Shown in pieces: positions 7,292-16,166 of a stretch of DNA of 64,000 nt. The first letter of the stretch is position 1, and each line of letters begins with the position of its first letter. The DNA is from a bacterium (GTDB lineage Bacteria; UBP6; UBA1177): positions 25,493 to 89,492 of the forward strand of contig JAFYIZ010000032.1 in assembly GCA_017538365.1 (NCBI GenBank), in the 5' to 3' direction. The translations under genes and the position numbers were made by a program. Below the pieces are notes generated by a model. It did not search any database and was not told the origin of the DNA. It worked only from the letters and a program-made list of their open reading frames with translations.

Positions 7292-8389
7292 ATGAAAAAA
7301 TACTTGTTTTTGATTGCGATCCTTGCGCTTTTTGCGCTCGCAGCTTGTTCCACATCCGATAAAAAGGATGGAAAATCAAACAGTCCGCAGACTTCAACAG
7401 AGCAGCAGACCGAAGCTCCCGCTCAGACTGAGCCAACACCAGCTGCTGAAGAAGCTGCAAAACCGGAGGAAAAACCGATGCTTGAACACCAGACTACAGA
7501 TGAAAACGCTCCCATTGTCTATTTTATAAAAGACATTTCGCCCGAATCGCTTGTTAAGGCTTTTGACGCACTCGGCTGGACTCCTCAGGGAAAGACAGGA
7601 GTCAAGATCAGCACGGGTGAATCGGAAAAGTCGAACCACTTAAGGCCCGCTCTGATAAAGGATCTCGTGCAGAAAATAAACGGTACGATAGTCGAGTGCA
7701 ACACCGCTTATCCCGGCAACCGCAACACGAATGAGGCACACAGAAACGCACTCAAACAGCGCGGATACCTTGAGATAGCACCATTCGACCTGCTTGATGA
7801 GGAAGGGGAGATGCTTATTCCCATCGAAGGGGCGAAACATTTAGTCAAAGGCGACTATGTCGGCACGCACTTCAAAAATTACGATTCATACCTTGTTCTT
7901 TCGCACTTCAAAGGGCATCAGATGGCGGGATTCGGCGGAGCGATAAAGAACCTTTCGATCGGATTCGGAAGCGGAACGGACGTTGAACACTCGGGAAAAA
8001 TCTACATCCATTCGGCTGGTAAGGCGACAAAAGGCTGGGTAACTGCAAAGCAGGTCGATTTCCTCGAATCGATGGCTGAAGCGGCAAAAGGTGTGTGCCA
8101 GGCAATGAACGGCGGCAAAAACATCGCTTTCGTGAATGTTCTCAACCGTCTGAGCGTTGACTGCGACTGCAACGGAAACCCGGCAGAACCCGACATGCAC
8201 GATCTCGGCGTTCTTGCTTCCCTTGATCCGCTGGCGATAGATCAGGCTTCGATAGATATGGTCTACGCGGCGACAGACTCAAAATCACTGAAAGAGCGCA
8301 TCGAATCAAGACAGGGACTTCACACACTCGACTATGCAGCTGAAATAGAGCTCGGAAACAGAAATTACAGAATTGTAGAGATAAAGTAG
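7292..8389 (+). CDS. DUF362 domain lipoprotein
   Basis: A 365-residue protein with a lipobox signal peptide (MKKYLFLIAILALFALAAC, then STSDK), a Pro/Glu/Ala-rich linker to about residue 62, then a DUF362 domain: VKISTGESEKSNHLRPALIKDL, a core with SHFKGHQMAGFGGAIKNLSIG, and CDCNGNPAEPDMHDLGVLAS near the end. DUF362 proteins are commonly linked to 4Fe-4S ferredoxin domains and corrinoid or redox systems; no separate ferredoxin domain is present. An in-frame ATG at 7478 with GGAGGA 7 nt upstream would give a leaderless form. GGAG precedes the annotated start. It is the penultimate gene of the operon. Confidence 0.85.
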   Translation: MKKYLFLIAILALFALAACSTSDKKDGKSNSPQTSTEQQTEAPAQTEPTPAAEEAAKPEEKPMLEHQTTDENAPIVYFIKDISPESLVKAFDALGWTPQGKTGVKISTGESEKSNHLRPALIKDLVQKINGTIVECNTAYPGNRNTNEAHRNALKQRGYLEIAPFDLLDEEGEMLIPIEGAKHLVKGDYVGTHFKNYDSYLVLSHFKGHQMAGFGGAIKNLSIGFGSGTDVEHSGKIYIHSAGKATKGWVTAKQVDFLESMAEAAKGVCQAMNGGKNIAFVNVLNRLSVDCDCNGNPAEPDMHDLGVLASLDPLAIDQASIDMVYAATDSKSLKERIESRQGLHTLDYAAEIELGNRNYRIVEIK

Positions 8390-8398
8390 GAGAAAAAG

Positions 8399-9022
8399 AT
8401 GCCCAAATTTTCGCAGGAAATCATGAATTCACGCAAGGAAGAGCTCGTTGATGCGTGCGAAAAGCTCTATCAGACAAAGACTTTCAACGAGATAACTTTG
8501 AAGGAGATAGGGGATACGGCGGAGTTTACGCGCACTGCGATATACAGCTATTTTCAGACAAAAGAGGAGATTTTTTTAGCTCTCTTGCAGCGTGAATACG
8601 GAAAGTGGATAAAAGAACTTGAAGATATCGAAGCGACGAAGGTGAAACTCACGGCTTCCAAACTTGCAAGAAGGTTCGCCCTTTCGCTTCAGAACAGGGT
8701 GCAGCTTTTGAAACTTCTCAGCATGAACCTCTATGCAATCGAGGAATTGAGCCGCGATGAAAATCTGCTGGAGTTCAAAAAGGTCTACAAAGCCGCTATC
8801 GATGCGGTCGACAGGTGTTTTAAAATGTTCAAGCCGAAAGCGACACAGACCGAAAGTTATGCCTTCAGCTATCAGTTTTTTCCATTCATGTACGGCGTTT
8901 ATCCTTATGTTTTCCCTTCCGAAAAGCAGGCCCGTGCGATGAAAACTGCCGGAATGAAGCTCAAAAAGAGAACAGTCTACCAGCTCGCATATCCGGCGAT
9001 TCTCAAAATGCTCGGGAAATAA
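8399..9022 (+). CDS. TetR/AcrR-family transcriptional regulator
   Basis: 207 residues. The N-terminal helix-turn-helix is typical of TetR proteins (KLYQTKTFNEITLKEIGDTAEFTRTAIYSYFQTKEEIF). The C-terminal ligand-binding part is all-helical and matches the TetR subgroup found beside redox operons in Firmicutes. It is the last gene of the operon, 9 nt after the DUF362 gene, so it probably autoregulates the operon; the operator would lie upstream of position 1. The ligand is unknown. Confidence 0.85.
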   Translation: MPKFSQEIMNSRKEELVDACEKLYQTKTFNEITLKEIGDTAEFTRTAIYSYFQTKEEIFLALLQREYGKWIKELEDIEATKVKLTASKLARRFALSLQNRVQLLKLLSMNLYAIEELSRDENLLEFKKVYKAAIDAVDRCFKMFKPKATQTESYAFSYQFFPFMYGVYPYVFPSEKQARAMKTAGMKLKKRTVYQLAYPAILKMLGK

Positions 9023-9032
9023 CCTTTTATCT

Positions 9033-9089
9033 GTCATCTTGAACGAATGTGAAAGATCTCAGAGATTCAACGCTTTAGCTCAGAATGAC
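9033..9089 (+). repeat. 57-bp intergenic palindromic element (GTCAT...ATGAC family), copy A
   Basis: An imperfect inverted repeat beginning GTCATCTTGAACGAATG and ending TTTAGCTCAGAATGAC. It differs from copy B at 53516-53572 in only 3 of 57 positions. It lies between the convergent TetR and CotH-kinase genes and could fold as a hairpin terminator. The GTCATTCTGAG core is known from many environmental bacterial genomes as a dispersed palindrome; its mobiliser is unclear. Confidence 0.85.
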
Positions 9090-9103
9090 GCATTGGTGAT
9101 TTT

Positions 9104-11047
9104 CTACAAATTGCCTATGAAATTCTCTACAACAGGGATTTTGTTATTGATATTTATTTTCAGATATTCGACATATTCATCAAAAACTTTCACGTTGTTA
9201 TTCGGAAAGGTGTTTATGTAATCGTGACGCCCGGTCCAGAGCATTGCATCGTATTTTGCTGCAAGTGCGATTATGCTTCGTATCGTTTCGATTCTCGGCT
9301 CAATATCGATGAGACCGGAATATTCGTTCCAAAGCTCTTTTGTGCGGGCAATGAATTTGGGAGATTTGAAGAGGGCATTGTAGTAAAGTGCTTCGTTCAG
9401 CTGGCATGATGCACTTCTGCTGCTTGCCGCAGTATCAAAATCCCATACAGGACCTGCTTTTAAAATGTTGTTTGCGCTGTCGAAAGTAAAAAAATCACTT
9501 CTGGGATGTCCTGAATCCCAGTTGTCCATAATTTCAATTACAAGCCAGAATTTTACCCAGGAATCAATGTCGATAATATCGGAATACGATTCATCGGGCG
9601 CAGAGCAGTTGTTTGAGTCCAATACTACGGTGAAATCAGGGTAAAGCAGTGTTTCGAGATCGTTTATTTTGGATTCCAGCCGTTCAAGTCTGTTCTCTCC
9701 GCCGGTTGTTATTTCATTGTTTTCATCAACCATGTAGTCGTCATTTTTGATCATGTAGGGAAAGTTTCTGATTTTACTTCTGAATCTGAGGGTTTCGTCA
9801 AAATAAGTATCAATTTCAATAAGATAGTCTTTGTCTTCATCATCTGTCATTTCCGGATTCCCGTCGTTGATGTTGACGCGGTTTTTATCTACTTTGATTG
9901 CCTCGCCGAGCCAGTACAGGCCTTTGTACTTGCCGTTTAGAATGAGATTGACGAATTCGCCGTGAACAGTCCAGTCCAATTCAAAGAGGTTGCTGAAATA
10001 AAATGCGAGTTCGTTTCGCATGAAAGAGCTGTCCCAGTAGTTTGCAAGCAGAACCCAGCGTTTGTGCTTGGGCATTCCCATGATTTCACGGGATTTTTTA
10101 AGTTTCAGTGCATAAGGTTTTTTTGGTTTTTTCCATGATGAATTGCCTCTGCCTTTGATGCTGGTTTCAATTTCGTCGAAGTTCCAGCTTTCGTTGTCCG
10201 CTCCGGCAATTGACATAGATGCGCCGGTTATCCACTCTTCTTTGGAAGTGATCGCGATTCCGTCGGGAGTGTTGATATACAAAGTAGGAATGCCAGTGTA
10301 TGCCACGATTGCAATTCTGGAAATTGAAGTTTTGCTTTCACCTGTTGGAGTTGCAGCAGTCGCAGCGCAGTAATAGTAATAAATCCCTTTTTCAGTAACT
10401 ACGGGTGTTTCAAAAGTCTGATTTGTCGCACTGGGGATCGCAATTCCCGAATCTGCCGAGTTGTCCGGTGTTTCATACCATTGGTAGGTTATTTCGCAGC
10501 CGGTCAGTTTCGCTTCGCATGCGAGGGAAACGCTGCGGCCGTTCGGTGCAATATTCATTTTGACTGGTTGTTTGGTAAATTTAATTGCATTATTGAGGTT
10601 GCAGCCGGAATCGTTAATGATGTCTTCATCAGCAGTAGTTTCATCGTCTGTCAGAACATCTTCGTCATCAGTATCACCGGTCTGAATATCTTCGTCCGTA
10701 ATATCTTCGTCAGTCGTTGAATCAAAATCAGCGGCACCGTCCTCATCTTCATTGTCAGTTGTCGGATCGCTGTCTGCGGTCAAATCTTCATCTTCCGTAA
10801 CATCTTCGTCTTTTGTCATATCTTCATCTGTCGCGATATCTTCGTCCTCAGAGATCTCTTCGTCTGCTGCGATATCTGTGTCCGTGGCAGTATCATCATC
10901 AGTTGTCGTGTCATAATCCGCAGAAATATCGCTGTCGTTTGTTGTGTTGCTTGAATCGTCGCTCAGGTTCGTTTGGTTTTCAGTGGTTTTGTCGCCGCAG
11001 CTGATGACAAAGACTAAAAGAAATAAACAAAAAATGACCTTTTTCAT
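9104..11047 (-). CDS. CotH-kinase lipoprotein with Asp-rich linker and Ig-like domain
   Basis: 647 residues: lipoprotein signal (VFVISCGDK), a long Asp/Glu/Thr-rich linker to about residue 145, an Ig-like domain (ITYQWYETPDNS...GIYYYYCAA, about 160-245), then a CotH kinase domain (about 250-640). The kinase motifs are intact: GRGNSSWKKPKKPYALKL (nucleotide loop) and KAGPVWDFD with D536 and D538 as metal or catalytic residues. CotH kinases phosphorylate spore-coat or secreted proteins, and in many non-sporulating bacteria they are surface lipoproteins. It follows its paralogue by 7 nt, so it is second in a two-gene operon. Confidence 0.88.
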   Translation of the reverse strand: MKKVIFCLFLLVFVISCGDKTTENQTNLSDDSSNTTNDSDISADYDTTTDDDTATDTDIAADEEISEDEDIATDEDMTKDEDVTEDEDLTADSDPTTDNEDEDGAADFDSTTDEDITDEDIQTGDTDDEDVLTDDETTADEDIINDSGCNLNNAIKFTKQPVKMNIAPNGRSVSLACEAKLTGCEITYQWYETPDNSADSGIAIPSATNQTFETPVVTEKGIYYYYCAATAATPTGESKTSISRIAIVAYTGIPTLYINTPDGIAITSKEEWITGASMSIAGADNESWNFDEIETSIKGRGNSSWKKPKKPYALKLKKSREIMGMPKHKRWVLLANYWDSSFMRNELAFYFSNLFELDWTVHGEFVNLILNGKYKGLYWLGEAIKVDKNRVNINDGNPEMTDDEDKDYLIEIDTYFDETLRFRSKIRNFPYMIKNDDYMVDENNEITTGGENRLERLESKINDLETLLYPDFTVVLDSNNCSAPDESYSDIIDIDSWVKFWLVIEIMDNWDSGHPRSDFFTFDSANNILKAGPVWDFDTAASSRSASCQLNEALYYNALFKSPKFIARTKELWNEYSGLIDIEPRIETIRSIIALAAKYDAMLWTGRHDYINTFPNNNVKVFDEYVEYLKININNKIPVVENFIGNL

Positions 11048-11054
11048 GCCAACT

Positions 11055-12569
11055 CTACAAATTTTCGATGAACTTGTTCACTACGGAAATTTTTTTGTTC
11101 AGGGTCTCTTTCAAAAAATCGACGTATGCGTCGAAATCCTTCCGGTTTATGCCCGAAGGGTCGTTGCTTTTGCTTCCCCAGAGCATCAAGTCGTACCGCG
11201 CGGCTGTGGAAATAGCATCGCGAGTCGATTCGATAAAGGTTTCAATATCCGTCCGGCTGTAGTATGTGTCCCACAATTCTTTGGTTCTTGCGGTAAACGC
11301 CGGAGATTTGAAAAGGGCGTCGTAGTAAAGCGTGTTCTGCTGTGTGCATGATGAGCGCTGATAAAGTGAAGCCGTTTCGAAATCCCAGACAGGGCCTGCT
11401 TTGAAGATGTTCTGTATGTTGAAAGTGAAAAAGCAGTCTTCCGGTGTTTCAAGTTTTTTGTTGTCCATGATTTCGTTTACGAGCCAGAATTTTATCCACG
11501 AATCTGTGTCCAGCATAGTTGAGTAACCTTCATTCGGCGCGGAACATGCTGCGGTTTCCATTCCTTCGGTAAAATCAGGGTAAAGCAGCTTTTCCAGAAC
11601 GTTTATTTTTGCGTTCAGCCGCTCAAGTCTTCCTTTGCCGCCGCTTGTGATATTACCGTCGTTATCAAGCATCCAGTTTTCGTTTTTGACAATGTAGGGT
11701 GTTTTGCGGATTCCGCTTTGAAAATAGAGCGGATCTGCGGAATCTTCTTCAGTTTCCAGAAGATAGCTTTTGTCGTCATCATTAAAAATATCGAGAGGTT
11801 CATAGAGGTTTACGCGGTTTTCATCGACTTTCACCGTCTCTCCGAACCAGTAAAGCCCTTTGTATTCGCCGTTTAAAACGAGATCGACGAATTCTCCGTG
11901 AGGTGTCCAGCTCATTTTGAATGTTTCGCTAAGATAGAAAGCGGTCTCGTTGCGCATAAAGGATTTGTCGCGGTAGTTTGCAAGCAGAATCCAGCGTTTT
12001 TCTTCAGGCATGCCCATGATTTCGCTGTTTTTCTGAAGTCTTAAGGTGTAGTTTTTTTTCGGGCGCTCCCACGAAGCTGTTCCTTTGCCTTTGATGCTTG
12101 TTTTTAAGTTGTCGAAATCCCAGTTTTCGTCATGTGCTCCGACAACCGAAATCGTTGCATCATCCATCCAGTCTTCGTTTGAAGTGATCTCAACGCCGTC
12201 CGGAGTGTTTAAATAAAGAGTCGGAAGTGCAGTGTATGCCACGCTTGAAACGTTCGATATAGCAGTTTTGCCTTCAACGGTAGCCGTGCAGTAGTAGTAA
12301 TAAATCCCCTTTCGATTATATACAGGCGTCGTAAAAATCATATCTGTCGCGCCCTGGACGGCAACACCGGAAGATGTCGAGCCGTCTGTACTTTCATACC
12401 ACTGGTAAGTTGCATTTCCGTCTTTTGTTTCCGCTTTGCACGGGATGGCAATGCTGTGAATGTACGGTGCGACATACATATTTTCAGGTGCAATTCCGCT
12501 TGAACTGTCTCCGCAGCCGACAATAATGAAAATAAGTGAAAAAAGCATGCAGAAAGGAAACTTTTTCAC
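11055..12569 (-). CDS. CotH-kinase lipoprotein, divergent paralogue
   Basis: 504 residues, GTG start with GGGAGG 6 nt upstream. Lipoprotein signal (LIFIIVGCGDSS), a short linker, an Ig-like domain (ATYQWYESTDGS...GIYYYYCTA) and a CotH kinase domain. It is clearly a tandem duplicate of the gene at 9104-11047, but the Asp-rich linker is missing and two motifs have changed: GKGTASWERPKK replaces GRGNSSWKKPKK, and WDFE (D396, E398) replaces WDFD. Activity may therefore differ or be lost. It is first in the operon and transcribed divergently from the subtilase at 12786. Confidence 0.87.
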   Translation of the reverse strand: MKKFPFCMLFSLIFIIVGCGDSSSGIAPENMYVAPYIHSIAIPCKAETKDGNATYQWYESTDGSTSSGVAVQGATDMIFTTPVYNRKGIYYYYCTATVEGKTAISNVSSVAYTALPTLYLNTPDGVEITSNEDWMDDATISVVGAHDENWDFDNLKTSIKGKGTASWERPKKNYTLRLQKNSEIMGMPEEKRWILLANYRDKSFMRNETAFYLSETFKMSWTPHGEFVDLVLNGEYKGLYWFGETVKVDENRVNLYEPLDIFNDDDKSYLLETEEDSADPLYFQSGIRKTPYIVKNENWMLDNDGNITSGGKGRLERLNAKINVLEKLLYPDFTEGMETAACSAPNEGYSTMLDTDSWIKFWLVNEIMDNKKLETPEDCFFTFNIQNIFKAGPVWDFETASLYQRSSCTQQNTLYYDALFKSPAFTARTKELWDTYYSRTDIETFIESTRDAISTAARYDLMLWGSKSNDPSGINRKDFDAYVDFLKETLNKKISVVNKFIENL

Positions 12570-12609
12570 ACAGGGCCTCCCAAATGGTCCGACATACCAA
12601 AAACGACAG

Positions 12610-12637
12610 ATTCTAAAAAAAATCTCAGGAAAAACAA
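12610..12637 (-). promoter_or_regulatory. Predicted promoter of the CotH-kinase operon
   Basis: On the minus strand, TTGTTT (12637-12632), a 16-nt spacer and TAGAAT (12615-12610) lie about 40 nt before the GTG start at 12569. The spacer length matches the other promoters in this window. Confidence 0.5.
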
Positions 12638-12718
12638 GAGTTTTTGTTTAGATAAAATAATAAAAAATTACTCGGAAAAATTTCTGTTCCGGTGCTTTAA
12701 ATAATTCTGAGATACACG

Positions 12719-12746
12719 TGGATTTTTAAAAAAAACTAAATATAAT
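12719..12746 (+). promoter_or_regulatory. Predicted promoter of the subtilase gene
   Basis: TGGATT (12719-12724), 16-nt spacer, TATAAT (12741-12746) followed by CGC. The same TGGATT-N16-TATAAT arrangement precedes the histidine kinase at 31976. The start codon is 39 nt downstream of the -10. Confidence 0.65.
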
Positions 12747-12785
12747 CGCTTGTTTTTTTCTTTGAATTTTTATTGGAGATCCGAA

Positions 12786-15320
12786 ATGAAAAAGATTTTT
12801 CTTATGTTCGCGCTAATGTTGAGCGTCTTTGCGGTAAACGGTGCGGAACTTTTCTACAGCAACGGAACGAGCCTTACCATGCAAAAGGCCGAAGGTTTCG
12901 GTGCAGTCAGCCGCATCGCTTCAGACGCTTTTGTTCCGAAAAACGAAATTTACCGTCTTAATCTCGGAAAAAAAGTGTTTTCCATTGTGAAAGGCGGCGG
13001 TGAACTTCCCGTTTATTTCCTCGGTGATATGCCGGTTGTAGCTGAAAAAACAATTTTCTGGCGCGGTGAAAAATCTGTCGAATATATGGAAAAAAATTAT
13101 GGATTGAAACTTGTCGAAGTTTTTCCGACTTATCCGCTTTATTCTTTTTCAGTGCAGGGCGACAGCGTTGAAGTTGCCGAAAAAATCGTGAAAAACGGCG
13201 ACGGTTACGCATTCCCCGACCTCGTCCGCGAAACGACTCTCAGATTCATTCCCGAAAAAACTCCGGAAGATCCATATTTTAATATGCAATGGCACCTGCA
13301 GAACACAGGAAAAGTTAAAAATTATGAAGGAAGAGAAATTGAAATACTGAAAAATGCCGATGTGAAATTCATCCAGATGCTTGAATTCCTGAATGCCAAT
13401 AAAATTGAGGTCAATACAGACACGAAAATCGCGATAATGGATACCGGAATCGTACCTGATCACGAAGATTTGACCAATATCGAACCCGGTTACGATGCGA
13501 TAAACGATGAAGAAGGCGGTTATCCAGACCTTGACGAGTTGGAACAATATGCCGGTACGCCGTACGTACAGTATCTGGCATCTGCTGTCGGTCACGGAAC
13601 AACCTGCGCCGGTGTCAGCGCCGGTGTCGGCAACGATATCGGAATGAGCGGAATGTGCCCGTGGTGCAGACTTTACCCCGTTAGATATCTCGAAGGGTTG
13701 CAGGGAACGGCTATGTCCGATGCCACGATGATTGATGTTTACGAGCTGTATGTCGAAGATCCCGATATTACGACGATAAACTGCAGTTTCGGCCCGGATT
13801 CTTCTTACGGAACGATCCCTGTCACACCGGGTGAAGTCGAATCTCATGAAAATTTCATGCAGAACGGAAGAAACGGCAAAGGCGGCGTCATCGTCTACGC
13901 TTCAGGAAACGACGGAGTTGATTCTTCTTACGAACAACTTCTGGGACACAATTTCACTATTGAAAGAAACGGAAAAGAGTTTACCGACAGAGTCGTAACA
14001 GTCAACGCAGCGAGCGCATGGGATTCGAGAGTCGAATATTCGAATTACGGACCTTTTTCGACTGTTACCGCTCCATCGCTTTCCGAGACTCCGATGGTCG
14101 GCATTGCAACGACTTCGATTCCTGGTTACGGTGACTATAAATCCGATTACACACTTCTTTTTTCCGGAACTTCCGCAGCCGCTCCCGTTGTTTCCGGCTT
14201 TTTCGGTGCAGTATTCAGTATAAATCCCGAACTTACTCTTGAAGAAGCGATCGAAATTCTGAAGAAAAGTGCAGATAAAATCAATCCCGAAACAGGTCTT
14301 TGGGATGAGAACGGTTTCAGTGTGAAATACGGCTACGGCAGAGTCAATCTTGAAAAGGCGGCTCGTCTCGCAGCAGGCTTGAAAATGTGTGCCGAAGAAA
14401 AAGAAGAAGTCTGCGGAAACCATCTTGATGACGACTGCGACGGCTATGTCGATGAAGGCTGTGCAGAGCCACTTAAAATCGGTCAAGCCTGCGAAAGCAG
14501 CGAAGACTGTCTGACATCTTCACACACTATCGACGATGTCGAATGCTTGAAAGCCCGCCGCTACTGGGCTTTTGAAGGCGGTTACTGTGTTGAAAAGAGC
14601 AAAAATGCTCCGTGTTCCGACGGAACTGTAGCTTTCGATGTCCAGAATAACGAATATTATCTCTGTGCTCTTGAATGCAGTGATGTCAAACCATGTGAAA
14701 GAGAAGGTTACTACTGCACGAACGAAGTGTTGGGAGTTTGTCTGCCGAGCTGCAAGAAAAATTCTGACTGCAACGAGGGTTCATACTGTAACGATGAAGA
14801 AAGATGCGAGAAACTTCCTTCATCAATCGGCGGAAGCTGTAAAGACGACAGTGAATGTGCTGGCGATTTCACAACCTGCAACACCCGGTTCGAAGGCGGC
14901 TACTGTACGGAACAATGCACCGGTGATGACAGTGAGTGTCCTGACGGCTCAAAATGCGTAACATACGGCAACAGACGTAAAACCACGTCGTGTCTGGCTT
15001 CATGCGCTTCTGATAAGGATTGCAGGACAGACGAAGGTTATCTCTGCCATCCGCAGATTGATTCAAAAAGCGGAGTATGCTACAGAAAGTGCATGGGAGA
15101 TTCAGACTGCAACGATGAAAATGCTGTATGTAACGAAAACGGATACTGCGCTTCCGAAAATTGGGAAGGCTGGCCGGAAGAACCTGAAGATAACGATGAA
15201 ACTTCCGACGACGACACAATCGGAAGTACTCCTGACAACGATGAAGAAGATATGACTTATAGCGATGACGCTTCATCCGAGAAGAAAAAAAGCGACGGCT
15301 GTTCTGTTGTCGTGATGTAA
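12786..15320 (+). CDS. Secreted subtilisin-family (S8) serine protease with MopE-type and Cys-rich tail
   Basis: 844 residues from ATG 12786 (TTGGAG upstream; longer in-frame reading to 12750 has no ribosome site). Signal peptide 1-20, propeptide-like region to about 170, then the S8 catalytic domain: Asp219 in AIMDTGIV, His270 in GHGTTCAGV, Ser463 in SGTSAAAP. After about residue 535 comes VCGNHLDDDCDGYVDEGC, a MopE-type Cys/Asp motif common in Myxococcota surface proteins, followed by several Cys-rich modules (ESSEDC, KKNSDCNEGSYC, KDDSECAGD). The C-terminus is Asp/Glu-rich and ends KKKSDGCSVVVM. Extracellular proteolysis or maturation of surface proteins is likely. Confidence 0.92.
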   Translation: MKKIFLMFALMLSVFAVNGAELFYSNGTSLTMQKAEGFGAVSRIASDAFVPKNEIYRLNLGKKVFSIVKGGGELPVYFLGDMPVVAEKTIFWRGEKSVEYMEKNYGLKLVEVFPTYPLYSFSVQGDSVEVAEKIVKNGDGYAFPDLVRETTLRFIPEKTPEDPYFNMQWHLQNTGKVKNYEGREIEILKNADVKFIQMLEFLNANKIEVNTDTKIAIMDTGIVPDHEDLTNIEPGYDAINDEEGGYPDLDELEQYAGTPYVQYLASAVGHGTTCAGVSAGVGNDIGMSGMCPWCRLYPVRYLEGLQGTAMSDATMIDVYELYVEDPDITTINCSFGPDSSYGTIPVTPGEVESHENFMQNGRNGKGGVIVYASGNDGVDSSYEQLLGHNFTIERNGKEFTDRVVTVNAASAWDSRVEYSNYGPFSTVTAPSLSETPMVGIATTSIPGYGDYKSDYTLLFSGTSAAAPVVSGFFGAVFSINPELTLEEAIEILKKSADKINPETGLWDENGFSVKYGYGRVNLEKAARLAAGLKMCAEEKEEVCGNHLDDDCDGYVDEGCAEPLKIGQACESSEDCLTSSHTIDDVECLKARRYWAFEGGYCVEKSKNAPCSDGTVAFDVQNNEYYLCALECSDVKPCEREGYYCTNEVLGVCLPSCKKNSDCNEGSYCNDEERCEKLPSSIGGSCKDDSECAGDFTTCNTRFEGGYCTEQCTGDDSECPDGSKCVTYGNRRKTTSCLASCASDKDCRTDEGYLCHPQIDSKSGVCYRKCMGDSDCNDENAVCNENGYCASENWEGWPEEPEDNDETSDDDTIGSTPDNDEEDMTYSDDASSEKKKSDGCSVVVM

Positions 15321-15321
15321 A

Positions 15322-16113
15322 ATGGTTGATCTCAAAGGGAAAAAAGCCCTCATTACCGGTGCTTCGAGCGGTTTCGGAGCCGATTTCGCCGATATCCTTG
15401 CCAAAAAGGGAATGGATTTGATTGTTACGGCGCGCCGCGAAGACAAACTCAATGAACTGAAAGAAAAAATCGTTGAAAAATACGGTGTGAACGTACGTGT
15501 CATCGTCATGGATCTCACAGGATTCGATGCAGCTGAAAAACTTTATGCCGAAGTGAAGGACGAAAACATCGACATGCTCATAAACAACGCGGGTTACGGT
15601 ATGTACGGTTGGTTCGAGCGGCAGGATGCGGCGGCCCTCAACAAAATGGTGCAGCTCAACGTCGTTTCCGCTTTTGTCCTTGCCAATCTTTTTGCAAAGG
15701 ATTTTTCGGCAAAAAATTCTGGCTGGATTTTGAATACAGCCTCTTTTGCGGCATTCAATCCAACCCCTTTCTATGCGGTCTACGGTGCAACGAAAGCTTT
15801 TCTCATGAATTTTTCGGTCGCTCTCCGCACCGAACTCAAAAAACAGGGAAAAAACGTCTGCGTGACTGCGCTCTGCCCAGGTTTTACCGATACTGAATTT
15901 GTTCAGACTGCCAACCAGAAACGCTCAAAACTTCTCGAAATGATAATCGGCAGAAGCTATCCAGCCGCAGTCGAAGCGGTAAACGCTCTTCTCAAAAACA
16001 AGCCTATAGTTATGCCGCGCTTGATGAACCGGTTCGCCGCACTCTTTCTCCGCTTCCTTCCGAGAAGTGTTGCGGCTGAAGCTGCTTTCATGTCAATCAG
16101 GGATAAGGAATAA
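15322..16113 (+). CDS. Short-chain dehydrogenase/reductase (SDR)
   Basis: 263 residues of classical SDR type: TGASSGFGADFA (cofactor loop, residues 11-22), NNAGYGMYG, a catalytic Ser in LNTASFAAF and the YGATK motif with Tyr and Lys. The C-terminal part (MNRFAALFLRFLPRSVAAEAAF) resembles the membrane-associated subgroup acting on lipids or retinol-like substrates. It begins 1 nt after the subtilase stop with no clear Shine-Dalgarno sequence, so it is likely translated by coupling. The substrate is unknown. Confidence 0.88.
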   Translation: MVDLKGKKALITGASSGFGADFADILAKKGMDLIVTARREDKLNELKEKIVEKYGVNVRVIVMDLTGFDAAEKLYAEVKDENIDMLINNAGYGMYGWFERQDAAALNKMVQLNVVSAFVLANLFAKDFSAKNSGWILNTASFAAFNPTPFYAVYGATKAFLMNFSVALRTELKKQGKNVCVTALCPGFTDTEFVQTANQKRSKLLEMIIGRSYPAAVEAVNALLKNKPIVMPRLMNRFAALFLRFLPRSVAAEAAFMSIRDKE

Positions 16114-16166
16114 TTTGTTATTTGATTTGTAAAAATAGTTTAAATTACTGTATTTTTATACTTTTA

